Assembly: GCA_025766275.1 (NCBI GenBank)
Contig: JAFKAC010000001.1
Coordinates: 496,001-560,000 of the forward strand
DNA length: 64,000 nucleotides
Reading direction: 5' to 3'
Origin: Lactarius indigo
Lineage: Eukaryota; Basidiomycota; Agaricomycetes; Russulales; Russulaceae
Positions 1 through 11,197 of this stretch are shown in pieces (the first letter of the stretch is position 1; each line of letters starts with the position of its first letter). The position numbers and the translations under genes are program-made. The notes beneath the pieces were generated by a model. That model saw only the letters and a list, made by a program, of their open reading frames with translations. It did no database searches and was not told the origin of the DNA.

Positions 1-2194
1 GTTCCTGTTCTTTGCCGGCATCTCTGTGTTCCTATGGAACGTTGATCTGACGATATTCAAGTCAGTGGTGTCATGGATTGGGATTTGCACTGCTCTGTAC
101 GGATGCATCACATTGGTCCCGATCTTTCGTCACGACAGCCCATACCACACGCCACTTTCATTTCCGGCATGGAACATTGTTGCTGGAATGTCTTTGGCCA
201 CATTTCAAGTCCTTCGGTGGCTCCCAGCGCTCACCATTGCTATGAAGTTTTGCTTTCGTCTTCCGTACTCCTGTTTTCTGTTCTTCTGTTGTCCGTGCCT
301 TTGTTTTCTGGCCGCTTGTTTTACCGTCTGTTGTCCTCTGTGGTCTGACTTTATAGAAGTTTGTTCTCGTTTTTTGTCCATTTGTGTTCAGTTTTTGTCC
401 TTTCATTTTGGTGATTTTACTAGAGAAGCCTACAATCGCTTCGAGTCCCTGGAGAAAAGCTGTCGCAAAATGCTTACGCAAGGCGTGCAAAGGACAGCTG
501 AGGAAACCGCTCTGAATGTATCATCGGAGATCGATACTCGCACCCTCTTTTGGACGCTCGACAGTTTGGACGAAGATCACGAACTAGAGCGCTTCTTCTC
601 GGGCTTACCTGGCTTCCGCAGCTCCAAATTTGTCGACGATCCTCTACCCAAACTCACAGAAGAGCAAAAGGAGAAGCTTTCGACGGCATCAATGGGGTTA
701 TTGGACGTCACTTTCTCATCCGATTTGCTACCTGACCATGACAAAGACCGGAGGGCCATGATCTGCGCGAAGGCTTTCGATTCAGCGCACATTCCGGTAT
801 ATGGTGTCTTTGCCAAGATTTGGTCCAGATGCCAATATAGTGGTCCGATGTCCGCCGAAATTGTGCAGATTATGATTGGATGGGGCAATAATACCAATTC
901 TATGGCTGCGGTCTGCATGATTATCGCACAGACGCAAACGCGCAATGACTCTTGGTTTAACCTTGCCTCCCATGGACTGGGCGTCCAAGAACGCATCCTT
1001 CGAGACTACGCCGCACACGGTGACAGCTTGTCACTTGCCATCTTGACTTACATCACTCGCCAGCAATTTAGCCATTTCGGGGAAGGCACCTGGCCAGCGG
1101 ACGACTTCTTAGACGTTCTAACAGCGGCTTCGAAATTCAAAGTGCAAGATACGTCACCTGATCTGCAGCACGAGTTCTGTGCTCTCTGGAATCAAATCGT
1201 TCTCAAAGCACGGAGCGACAACAATAAGAAGATGGGGTGGTATATCCTCCGGCCGATTCGAAATGTCTACGTCACGCTACATCAAGAGACCGATTCTGCC
1301 CCAATACACATGTATGATCATATCGATCATATCCTATCCTCTTACCCATTGTGCCATCGTCCAGATTCGACGCTACACATCCACAACCACTCTGCCTCCA
1401 CGTCCTTTGCTCCCATCGACTCGCTAGTCCCTGCTCCCATTGTCGGTACCAGAGTGCCGTCCTTGTTCGCGCTCGCACCACCTCATCCCAACGAAACCAT
1501 TACGGATGTGCCACCGCTTGACAACTTCCACCCCAAGGCTACTCCCGAGACGACCACAGAAACCCTCTCCGTTCCTGTCACCTCACCAGACCCAACTACC
1601 ACTGATGTAATTGTCACCTCTGGTATAATACCCCACCCTACTTCCGCAACCTCGACATTCGTCTCTCGTCTCTCGTCTACCTCCCCATCCCCATCTACTG
1701 CCGCCGCCCTCCAGCTTAACCCAGACCCCCTGGCGCCTTCCTACACACCAAATCTCCCACCTTCAGCTGCTCATAATCCAGTTCTCGGCAGTATACTTCC
1801 TACAGGTGCGCTAATGTCTTCACTCTCGCAGACGACCCAATCTTACCCCTCACTGTCTTTCTCAGGATCCCATCGCCCAATAATGGTCACCGTCACTCCC
1901 ACCGCTTCTCCAGGGCTGACCTCTGCACCCGATCTAGGTTCTGCTGCTGAAGATGATGGTAGTCAGAAGCCTGGTTTGCGTGGGGACGATGATGCTCTTG
2001 ACCCCCTTTTGGCGGATCGGGCAATCGACGCAAACACCACGCCCACTCTAAGTCTTTCACCACAACCCCCGTCAGTGCCATCGGTCACTGACTCGAACGT
2101 AGTCATCGTGGGTCCTTCAATGTGGGAACCAAATACCGAGCATATAGGAGATCATCCGCCACATCCTTCGCGTTCCCAGTATGATATAGTTTAA
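1..2194 (+). CDS. DUF6535 membrane protein, copy A (5' end outside window)
   Basis: The reading frame is open from base 2 to the stop at 2192-2194; the true start lies upstream of the window. The first residues are the third and fourth hydrophobic segments of the DUF6535 domain, recognised by comparison with the complete copies at 18,181 and 23,114. The conserved block DSLDEDHELERFFSGLPGF follows near 560-620. After it comes a roughly 280-residue helical region and a long Ser/Thr/Pro-rich tail ending in QYDIV, the same ending as copy D. Between about 255 and 420 there is a pyrimidine-rich stretch coding for runs of Phe, Leu and Cys that the other copies lack; it may be an unspliced intron or an insertion. 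The function of the family is unknown; an integral membrane location is inferred from the hydrophobic segments. The frame is otherwise uninterrupted, so this copy may be functional. Confidence 0.75.
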   Translation, partial: FLFFAGISVFLWNVDLTIFKSVVSWIGICTALYGCITLVPIFRHDSPYHTPLSFPAWNIVAGMSLATFQVLRWLPALTIAMKFCFRLPYSCFLFFCCPCLCFLAACFTVCCPLWSDFIEVCSRFLSICVQFLSFHFGDFTREAYNRFESLEKSCRKMLTQGVQRTAEETALNVSSEIDTRTLFWTLDSLDEDHELERFFSGLPGFRSSKFVDDPLPKLTEEQKEKLSTASMGLLDVTFSSDLLPDHDKDRRAMICAKAFDSAHIPVYGVFAKIWSRCQYSGPMSAEIVQIMIGWGNNTNSMAAVCMIIAQTQTRNDSWFNLASHGLGVQERILRDYAAHGDSLSLAILTYITRQQFSHFGEGTWPADDFLDVLTAASKFKVQDTSPDLQHEFCALWNQIVLKARSDNNKKMGWYILRPIRNVYVTLHQETDSAPIHMYDHIDHILSSYPLCHRPDSTLHIHNHSASTSFAPIDSLVPAPIVGTRVPSLFALAPPHPNETITDVPPLDNFHPKATPETTTETLSVPVTSPDPTTTDVIVTSGIIPHPTSATSTFVSRLSSTSPSPSTAAALQLNPDPLAPSYTPNLPPSAAHNPVLGSILPTGALMSSLSQTTQSYPSLSFSGSHRPIMVTVTPTASPGLTSAPDLGSAAEDDGSQKPGLRGDDDALDPLLADRAIDANTTPTLSLSPQPPSVPSVTDSNVVIVGPSMWEPNTEHIGDHPPHPSRSQYDIV

Positions 2195-2948
2195 CGCATC
2201 CCCCAATCTCTTAGATGTGCGCGTGGGATAGGGCATATATTCTTCTTAGGCCCTCGATATCACCATACCGCTACATTTAATAGCTTTTCTCATTTTGTGT
2301 GTACTTTCATATTATGCGGTGTAATACTGTGGCGAAATATGTATAAACTCGGGCTCGAATAGAGTGGGGGGTGTGAGGGAGCAGTCTCAACCTTTACTTT
2401 GGTCCACTGCGGCTGCGGGCTGACAAACGTACCTAGAAATGACGAGGAAGGCTCTGCGCGCATCCGGGTAAGCCATCCTTATCTCTTCAGCTTTGATGGT
2501 GTCCGCGAAATACTAGCTGGTTTGTCTCTTGGTAAGAGCAGCGTCAAGGATATTGCAGGGCAGATACGACGGAGCCATTCCAAGATGGGGGAAGGGGAGT
2601 CCGGGGACGTTGCACGGGAGTGGTGCCAGTGAGAGCTAAATGGCACTCATGGTATGTTGCACTAACGGGGTCGCTGAGTACGAGTAGACCAGTAGTAAGT
2701 GGCTGAGAGAACGCTGCTGCTGTCGTCATCGAGAACGATAAATCCCTGTGGGTGTTTAAAACTTATGTGGCTACACCACCCTACCACAAGAGTCTCAGAA
2801 ACCTGCTTCTCCGCCCCGCCACCGCCGCTGTGACTACCCCGCTACAACGCGGGGCGAAGATGACGTGCGAACCCCCGCGACGTGCCTGACAAACAGTACT
2901 CACTCCTGAGGACCGAATACACCCTCGGCTTCCCTGTGTGCCTGGCAG
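2195..2948. other. Intergenic, no gene seen
   Basis: This is the 3' flank of DUF6535 copy A. The first 150 bases share short matches, such as a CCTCGATATCACC block, with the 3' flank of copy D at 21,090. I see no coding region or structured RNA. Confidence 0.4.
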
Positions 2949-3600
2949 CTAACAGGCCGGCGCTGGTCGCTTTATATTTATGACCGCATAGCTGTGGGGT
3001 CGCTCTCCTGGAAGAAAAGAAAAGAGTTGATAGGGGGCGGGACGGATGGAAAGCTCACCTTCGATGACCCAGCGCTCTACTTGGGTTGTGGTCACATACC
3101 AAATTCCCCAGTGGTGTCTACGTACGGTTGCTGCAGGTCGTCTGGCCTGCCACTTAAGAGCTTCCGGAAGAGCGCGAAGAGCAGGTGCGTTCGCACCGCG
3201 AGGGTCGTGATGCGCTTTGAAGAGCTGGCCAAAGTCGAAGATGGCCGGGTCGGACAGGGCCGTGGCGATTGCACCGAGCTCAATAAGCTGCGTCGCCTGC
3301 GATGCGGGGTCTAGCGAGCGGAGGTGCACAAATCTGTAGTGGCAAGCTTTGTATCCGCACGGATAACGAGGCGCGTTGGCAGGTGAAGCGAACGACTCGG
3401 AGAGGAAGAGGGCGTACGGCTACCCCGCTTTGTGACAAGGTGACGGCCAATCTCCCTATCCCTTGGCGTCGTCGCGGGAGACCCGCCCATCATTTGTGCT
3501 GGCGGAGTCTGGGAACACAATGTAGACCGGAGGACAGAGAGGCCATTGTCATGGGGGCATGTTGAAGTGTATCAAGGTTTTAATAGACGGGAAATTGGGG
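2949..3600 (-). pseudogene. Degenerate fragment resembling eIF3 subunit M (copy 1)
   Basis: On the minus strand, 3329 to about 3230 reads HLRSLDPASQATQLIEL, then ALSDPAIFDFGQLFK. A second frame then continues with THLLFALFRKLLSG. Together these resemble the stretch of eIF3m (a PCI-domain translation factor) that reads roughly ALxxPxxFDFDxLFxLDAVxAAxxHxLFxLLxIFL. The change of frame near 3225 shows that it is broken. A putative splice donor (GTACGC, about 3413) and acceptor (CTACAG, about 3336) are in the same places as in the second copy at 7,118-7,520, so it looks like a DNA-level duplicate rather than a retrocopy. The eIF3m name rests on my memory of the family; the relationship between the two fragments is visible directly. 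Confidence 0.45.
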
Positions 3601-4380
3601 ATAGGTAGGAGGAATTATGGCGATGTGAAGACAGACATGCGGTGCTGGATCGCGGACTCCAAATTTACAGATGCAGAGATAGCGTCCACAGCCGTAGTTT
3701 CCAGCCCCTCAATATCTTAGAAACGAAGTAATATCGGCAAAGAATCTGCCACAGCGGTTGGAAGCCGAGAAAGAGGGGAGCATGCAGGAGGTAGATGAGG
3801 GAGACGAGTTTGAGAGAGGAAGCATATGCCGAAGGCGTCGAGAGTCACATGAGAGGAGAGGGTCGAAGAAATATAATGTCGGGGTAAAGGACGACAAACG
3901 GCAAATCTAATCCCTATGCAGACGCCGGAGCCAAGAAGGACCCAGATATCTTACTAGAAGTATTGACGGTTGCCCACCCGTACCTCCCAGTATACTAGTA
4001 CGTCGTCCAAGTAAAACCGTCCTCCCAAATGACGCGGCTAGTTTCGTGTCGCCTTCATGTTTGTCCGAACCATATTAAACACCAGCGCGGAGTCTAATCA
4101 CATCACTCTGCACAAGGCTCTGTTAAAAAACATGCCGAACGTCAGCGTAGACTCACGGGAGATAGTGGAGGCAGGAAGGACTGCGTTTGCGTATTTCGTG
4201 CTGGAGATTGGTACATTCGTGACGAAAGGCCTCGCTTACGTGGTTGACCACGCTAACCAAGCTACCCATTTCCGCTACGACTATCTCATGTGGGGGCGGC
4301 ATCACAATGGAAGGATGACCCATACGCGACGAGCGATGCTATAATCAAGCCGATCTTTCCCGACACAAAAGGGAACTCCC
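3601..4380. other. Intergenic, no supported gene
   Basis: An open frame of 95 codons at 4057-4344 on the plus strand has no recognisable features and no visible relative in the window. Nothing else stands out before the retroelement scrap that follows. Confidence 0.35.
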
Positions 4381-4384
4381 CTAG

Positions 4385-4570
4385 CTCGACTGGCGCCTCC
4401 CCCCGAAGCACCAAGACCTCCGCCTGAATCCTAACAAAGTCGCCCTCGTGTTCGATAATTCCGGAGGTACACAGCTTCTTTAATATTGCAGGCTACTACC
4501 AACGCTTTATTCGGGGTTTCGTGAAGGAAGCAAGCCCTTTATACAAGCTGTTCAAGTCAGGGAATATGAT
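4385..4570 (+). mobile_element. Ty3/gypsy polymerase relic
   Basis: The frame at about 4470-4560 reads FFNIAGYYQRFIRGF followed by VKEASPLYKLFKSG. This matches the stretch linking reverse transcriptase and RNase H in Ty3/gypsy polyproteins, whose family pattern is FLGLxxYYRRFIxxFSxxAxPLYxLLK. Just upstream, 4410-4430 encodes LRLNPNK, like the conserved LxLxPxKC that precedes it in intact elements. No LTR, integrase or long frame accompanies it, so it is a short decayed fragment. Confidence 0.6.
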
Positions 4571-4757
4571 ACTGCGTGAGCTGAGAATGTAACTTAGGGG
4601 CGGAGTCCGTGTAGCCATCTAACATCACAACCTCAACATTGTATGCGGCAACTGGCTTTTCAGGTCACTGGTGGCGAGCAGCATGTACCAGTCGTGAGTT
4701 GGCTCGGAACGAGATGTGTTGATGACATAAGCGTTGTAGCACTTCTCAACGACCAAC

Positions 4758-7167
4758 ATGTCCCGAGCTCTTCATGAGGTTACCAACCGACCCGACGCAG
4801 GATTTCACAGTGGCACAGGTACGTTACTCCCAGATGCTATTCACCCCATGGTCACCTACCCCTGCCACCCAAATAGGTGACGACCAGTACCCACACCGGT
4901 CGACGCAAAATCAAGCATCCTATGGTGTATCCAACTTTGTCGATGGGTCCGGGCCTATTTTCTCAATGTATCTAGAAATGGCGACGGAAGAAGACAAGAA
5001 GATGACCGAAAGATGGAAAGCGGATGCTGACGGAATTCTCATCTTCGTGCGTCAATATCTCCCAACGTCATGTGCTGCTTCACAAACTCACCTTCCATAG
5101 ACCGGTTTATTCTCTGCTTCTGTAGCGTCGTTGATCTTGGTATCCATTCAGGACATACGACCGAACCCGCAGGACACCTCCAATTTCTACCTCGCAAATA
5201 TCTATCACACTATTTCCGACCCAAACATTTCGAGTTCTCTCCCCACTTCTCAGCCCACATTCTCCCCGCCAAACTATGCCGTTTAGGTGAACGCATTTTG
5301 GTTCTTGAGTTTGGTCATCAGTCTCACCTGTGCGCTGCTCGCGACATTGCTACAGCAGTGGGCACGAAGGTATCTCAAGGCCACTCAGCCACGTTACGGT
5401 CCACACAAGCGAGCATGGATTCGAGCGTTCTTCGCTGAAGGCGTCGAGAAGTTTCTACTGCCGTGGGCAGTTGAAGCATTTCCAACGCTTCTTCACGCTT
5501 CCCTGTTCCTCTTCTTTGCTGGCCTGGTTGTGTTCCTTTGGAATGTTCATCCCACGATTTCCAAGCTGATTCTGTCATGGGTCGGCGCTTGCACGGCCCT
5601 CTACGGATGTACCACGATCATGCCCATCTTTCGTTACGACAGCCCATACTATACTCCGCTTACGTCATTGGTGTGGTCCGTTGTTGTTGGGGTACCTTAT
5701 GTCTTCTACGGGGTTCTTTAGTGGTTTACCTCGTCAGTTTACCTTCGTGACGGGGATTGGGATCAATTTGGAGGCTTGGAGGAAAGCTATCGCAAGCTAC
5801 TTGTGCAGGGTATGCAGAAGACGGCCGAGGAAACCGCTCTGAACTCACCAAAAGAGATCGATACTCGCGCATTCATGTGGACGTTTGACAGCTTGGACGA
5901 AGATCACGAACTGGAGCGTTTCTTTTCCGGCCTACCTGGCTTCCGCAGTTCGAAGGTCGTCGACGATCCTCTGCCCAATCTGCCCAAAGAGCAAAGATGG
6001 AAGCTTTTTACGGGATTGGTGGGGTTGTTGGACCGCACCTTCTCATCCGATTTATTGCCTGCGTCTGTCAAAAGACGACGAGCCATGATATGCGCGAAGG
6101 CCACTGACCCAGCACAGATTCCCGCGGCGTTCTATTGCCTCGACAGAATTTTGTCTTACTATCAAGACAGTGGTCCGCTCATCGCCGAAATTGTGCGGAT
6201 TGTGAGGAGTTGGGGAAATAACACAGATGAAGATACACTTTCAATTACAGAAGCTACGGTCTCGTGCGTTCTCGCGAGGGCGCAACAGCGCGACGACCCT
6301 TGGTTTGTTCTCGCTTCTGATGAACTCGGCGTCCCGGAACCTGTCATTCGAAACCTCGCCACGCAAGGTGACAGCCTGTCGCTTGCCATCTTGATCCACG
6401 TCACTCGCCAGCAATTTAGCAATTACCGGAAACTGACCTGGCCGTCGTATGCGTTCTCGAATGTCTTAGAGGCAGCCTCCAACCTCAATATACAAGATAC
6501 GTCCCCCCATCTGCAGCACGAGTTCTGCGCTCTCTGGAATGAAATCGTCCTCAAAGTACAGAATGAGAATAACGGGTGGATGGCGGCGTTTATCCTGAAA
6601 CCGATCCGCAACGTCTACGTCGCGCTACATCAGGATACCGAAGCTGCTCCAACTCGATTCTCCGCCACCACGGGCAACCAGGATGACATCCTGCGACGAC
6701 CGTCCTCGTATCCGTTATGCAACATCCCTGGCCATCATTCGGACTCGAGACACGATGACTCTGCCTCCACAACCTTCGCTCACATCGCTACGCCCGCTTC
6801 CCTTGCCAGCCCCGATGCTTTCTCCTCGTCCGTGCCATCCCCACTTCATATCGTCCACGGCCCTACGGATGTACCACCACTTAACGATATATATACTTCA
6901 GGGTCATTCCACGCTTCCCGTCAGACCTCTATCGAAAGCCCCCGTATTCTTGCTACACCCTTAGATCCAGCCGTCGCCGCCACGTCAGGTATAACGATAC
7001 GCCATCCCACTCCCGAAACTTCGACATCCGCCCCTTCACTTTCCGCTACCTCTCCGCCTACTGCCGTTTACCTCGAGCACAACGCAGACATCCTGATGCC
7101 TTCCGATGCGCCAAACCTAGGAATATCCAACGAAGCGCGAATAGCAAGTGCGCTTGCGCAGCGATGA
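4758..7167 (+). pseudogene. DUF6535 membrane protein, copy B, broken
   Basis: The exon structure matches the intact copies: exon 1 4758-4818, exon 2 4877-5046 (DGSGPIFSMYLEMATEEDKK block), exon 3 from 5101 (TGLFSASVAS). The tryptophan codon conserved in the sequence YAVWVN is TAG at 5284-5286, an in-frame nonsense change. A second in-frame stop lies at 5719-5721, in the linker where other copies may carry an intron. Downstream the frame is open from 5722 to 7167 and keeps DSLDEDHELERFFSGLPGF and the helical region. The Ser/Thr/Pro tail ends abruptly near 7118, where sequence of the eIF3m-like fragment begins, so the normal 3' end with its QYDIV ending is missing. Confidence 0.8.
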
Positions 7168-7520
7168 CCGCGTCGAGCTTGAAGAGCGGGTCCAGTCGAA
7201 GATGGTCGGGTCGGACAGGGCTAGGGTGACCGAGTCGAGCCCGGGTTCTATCGAGTGGATGTGCAAGAGCTCGTGGTGCCATGTCTGCACGGAGAGCGAA
7301 GCACGTCAGTAGGTGATGGGGGGTGATAGGTAAGGGACGTACGGCTACCCCGCTTTAGAAAAGACCAAGACGTCGATAAGGCCCTCCAAGAAAGGGCTCT
7401 CATCTGAATGTTGTAGCCTCCGATGTCAACACCCGCTGCTCGCCATTTGTACTGGCGAGATCTCGGAGCGCGTTTTGTAACCAGGAGACGGAAGGAAAAA
7501 TTTCGTGGGGGCGTGTTGAT
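7118..7520 (-). pseudogene. Degenerate fragment resembling eIF3 subunit M (copy 2)
   Basis: On the minus strand, about 7210-7130 reads LDPLFKLDAVIAAQAHLLFAL then RWIFLG, closer to the eIF3m pattern than copy 1. An upstream exon-like piece reads PFLEGLIDVL and ends at a putative donor GTACGT at about 7343-7338; the acceptor GTGCAG is at about 7288-7283. Nucleotide blocks shared with copy 1 include CGTACGGCTACCCCGCTT (7339-7356 here, 3413-3430 in copy 1). The left edge is the junction that replaces the 3' end of DUF6535 copy B. It is partial and broken; eIF3m is my best guess for its source. Confidence 0.5.
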
Positions 7521-8093
7521 GTGCGTCAGGCAGTGATGAATAAGCAAACAGGGATAGGGGACATATATCGAGACGGAGCACGCAGTGCTTGACCGCAAAC
7601 TCTGGGTGTAGTGATAGGATTTATAGGGAATAGATCGGCCACGGGTTCAAGAGGTAGACATATAGAATGTAGAAAGCTCCTTCTATCTCTGCTGCAAAGA
7701 GACTGTAAGACGAGAGCGCCGAGGGAAAAAAAAAAATTACGATACGCACCGCGGTCGTACCCTCGTGAAGACACTTGACGTCACAAAGGACTCTCTTCGC
7801 CTTGCAACGTTGCCGGATATGGGTGTCTGACTTCCTCGATCACAAGCATCTTGTTGAATCATAATAGAGTGCACATTCCGGCCGGGTAAGTACGGTGACC
7901 TTGTCCTCAAGAACGCCGTCCGCAATTGCGATTTGCGTCCGTTTTTGTCAGTTGAGGATGCGTTATCTCGACACAATAAAGCCAAACAAGCTTGCCTCGT
8001 GACACGTGACGACCGGGCCGATCTTCCCCTGAACCAAGTCCGCGGATTTTGCATATGCTTGGGCATCGAGCGTTCGCGGCTCGGTCGACACTT
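7521..8093. other. Intergenic, no gene seen
   Basis: The stretch includes an 11-base A run at about 7726-7737. Several open frames on both strands lack any recognisable features. It is upstream DNA of DUF6535 copy C. Confidence 0.4.
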
Positions 8094-8101
8094 TATATAT
8101 A
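8094..8101 (+). promoter_or_regulatory. TATA-like box of DUF6535 copy C
   Basis: TATATATA lies 83 bases before the ATG at 8177. Other genes in this window have AT-rich boxes at a similar distance. It was assigned by position only. Confidence 0.35.
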
Positions 8102-8176
8102 CTGCCATAGTACTTTCGCTACTTTAACAACTGCCACGGGGTGGTCATTCTTACACCTCACACCCCATATTTTCCA

Positions 8177-10968
8177 ATGTTCCGAGCTCCTCCAGATATC
8201 GGCGTAATGGAGGCAGGTATAAGCCCGGGAACAGGAACCGGTACCTCCTCCTGTTTGCGCTATCCTAACCGTTCTCACCCATCGTTGTCGCCTTCGCAGG
8301 TGGCCATCCACCCCAGTTGACCCCAACCCAGGCATCACAGGGTGTACCTAATTTTGTCGATGGCTCCGGACCTATTTTCTCTATGTATTTAGAAATGGCT
8401 GCAGAAGAAGACAAGAAGATGGTCGAAAGTTGGAAAGCGGATGCTGATGGAATTCTTATCTTCGTGGGTGTCAATATTTTAGTCCTAGTGTCGTGCTAAC
8501 CTACTGAATGGCCTTAGACTGGTTTATTCTCCGCCGCCGTCGCGTCGCTAATCTCGGTGTCAATTCAGGACATTCGACCAAACTCTCAGGACACCTCCAA
8601 CTTCTACCTCGCAAATATCTATCAGACCCTCGCCGACTCTGGATCCAATGCTTCGAATCCCCTCCCTGCTTCCCCTCCCCCATTTACTCCACCAAAATAT
8701 GCGGTCTGGGTAAACGCACTTTGGTTCTTGAGCTTGGTCATCAGTCTTACCTGTGCTCTGTTCGCGACGTTACTGCAGCAGTGGGCAAGGAGGTACCTCA
8801 AGGCCACTCAACCACGTTACGGTCCACACAAGCGAGCGAGGATCCGTGCGTTCTTCTTTGAAGGGACAGAGAGGTTCCTCCTTCCCTGGGCGATCGAAGG
8901 ACTGCCGACACTGCTGCATGTTTCCCTGTTCCTTTTCTTTTCCGGCCTCGTCGTGTTTCTATGCAACGGCAATCTCACTATTTTTAAATGGGTGCTGTCA
9001 TGGGTTGGGGTTTGCACAGCTCTATACGGATGTATCACTGTCATGCCACTTTTTCGCCATGATTGTCCGTACTATACCCCGCTTACACTGTTGGTGTGGC
9101 CTATTGTTATTGGGGTATTATATATCGTCTCTCAGGTTCGTTTCTGGTTCCACTTGTCGATTCGCTATCGCCGCCCGGTCTTTTGGCGATTGTCAGGCCA
9201 TTTCCACAAAATATTCCTGCAAGGCATGCAGAGGACGGCCGAGGACACTGCCCTATATTCCCCTTCGGAAATCGACACCCGCGCCTTCATGTGGACATTT
9301 GACAGTTGAGACGAAGAACACGAACTGGAGCGCTTCTTCCACGGCCTCCCTGGCTTCCGCAGCTCGAAATTAGTCGACGACCCTGTTCCCTGTCTCACCG
9401 AAGAGCAAAAGGGAAGGCTTTTTCAAGGAATGATCGGGTTCTTGGACCGCACATCATCATCCGATTTGCTTCCTGATTCTGTCAAAATCCGGAGAGCCAT
9501 CATCTGCATGAAGGCCCTTGATCCGGCAAAAAGCACATATCGGCATATCTTGTTTAGCATCTTGTCCAAAGACCAATATAGGACGCTACAAACCGCCGAA
9601 ATGCCCGCATCGTGAGAGGCCGGGGCGATGGTGGACAGGAAGACACTGCATTATTTTCACAAGCTACGGTCTCTTGTATCGTCGCAAGAGCGCCATCCCG
9701 TGATGACTCTTGGTTTATTCTCGCCTCCAGTGAACTCGGCGTCCCAGAAGATATCCTCCGAGACTACACCGTTCACAGCCTATCACTTGCTATCTTGATT
9801 CACATCACTCGGCAACAGTTCAGCCATGTCTGGAAACCATCCTGGCCCTCATACGAGTTCTCGATTGTTCTAGAAGCTGCTTCTAAATTCAATGTACAAG
9901 ATGCGTCAGCTGAACAACAACATGATTTCTGTGTGCTCTGGAATCAAATCGTTCTCAAAGCGCAGAACGACAACGATCGGTGGATGGCATTCCAAATCCT
10001 CAGACCCATTCGCCATGTTTATATCGTTTTACACCAAGATACCGACTCTGCCCCAACACAATTCTCCGCCTCTACCAGCAATCACGATACTCTTTCTGGA
10101 CCGTTCTCATATCCAGTGTGCAAAGTCGCTAGCCATGTTCATGACGATTTTTCTTCCACGGCTTTTTCTCGCACCGTCCTCTACAACAACGCTGCGGTGG
10201 TCCCTGCATCCCTTGCCAGACCTGATGCGCCTTCCTTGCCCTTACCCGTCCTACTACATGCTGATGAAGGTCTCACGGCTGTGCCACCGCATGCCGACAA
10301 TATATATATGCCCCAGGGTCATTCCACCCAGCTCGTCCGACGGCCATTGAAAACCTCTGCATTCCTGCCACTTCACCGAATCTAGTCACCGCTCATGAGA
10401 CACACGGAAGCACTGGCACCTCTGCGAAAATAACACATCTCTCCACCTCAGGTCCTTGGGCACCCAACTCTCCTAAGTCAAAGCCCTCAACCCCCCAGCC
10501 AGATGCCGTTGTCGATCCGCAGACTGCAGACCGCTTCACCCCTTCGGATGATCCAGTGGTCTCATCGTCACCTTCTCCCACTCCGGTACTCGATAATATT
10601 CTCCCACCAGGTCTGCAACTATATTGAGACTCGCCCGTAACTGAATCTGACTACACATCTTCTCCTCCAGAATCTCATTCAACGCCGCTGCCTAACGCTG
10701 CTCCCGACACGTGGCTATCTTCTGCGCCTGATCTGGGCGCTGCCGCTGATGCAGAGGGCAGAACGGGGGCTGTACTACGCATGGAAAGGGATACCCTTAA
10801 TCCCTCAGTGATTCGGGATAATGTTATGGCCGCCCCAGATCCTCCACTACAGTCACTGCCACCGCTGTCCGTTCCTTATGTGGGTATGGTGGGTCCTTTG
10901 TGGCACTCTCATGGTGCCGAGATTCCAGGAGATCGCCCTCCGCACCCTTGGAATGGCTAGTATCATAG
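8177..10968 (+). pseudogene. DUF6535 membrane protein, copy C, broken
   Basis: Exons 1 (8177-8240) and 2 (8300-8463) and the start of exon 3 (8518) follow the family structure, with intact splice sites and an open frame through the hydrophobic segments (ALFATLLQQWARRYLKATQPRY near 8757). At 9307-9309 the conserved DSLDE reads DS followed by TGA. A frameshift follows near 9605, and a 6-base deletion removes the Gly-Asp of the AHGDSLSL block (YTVHSLSL, about 9770). Another frame change lies near 10,370 and a TGA at about 10,625. The tail is still alignable to copies A and D up to about 10,968. This copy is clearly dead but relatively young, since its introns and most of its sequence are preserved. 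Confidence 0.82.
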
Positions 10969-11189
10969 ATGTACAGCATTCCGTAATGATAGAATAGGTG
11001 TTCTTGTTGTACCCCCAATGCCACCATCGGCACCCTGTCTTGGAGTTTTTGGCTACAAGATACAAATGGTATGGCAAAATATGCGGTAACCGTGAGCAGA
11101 ATAGGGAGGGTAAGCCACAGGTCCCATTGGGACGTATGGTACACAGCGAGGTAGCTAACTATAAAGTGAATAGCCAGCTGTGTACTTGC

Positions 11190-11197
11190 GGCATCAT
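11190..11197. repeat. Putative target-site duplication, left
   Basis: GGCATCAT here is repeated exactly at 16,959-16,966, flanking the foldback element. The related 3' flank of DUF6535 copy D has a single GGCATCAT at 21,274-21,281 with no insertion, which acts as an empty-site reference. Confidence 0.55.

Noticed and set aside
577..996. Minus-strand frame of 139 codons opposite DUF6535 copy A
   Set aside because: Equivalent antisense frames recur opposite copies B, D and E because the sense sequence is conserved; they are shadows.
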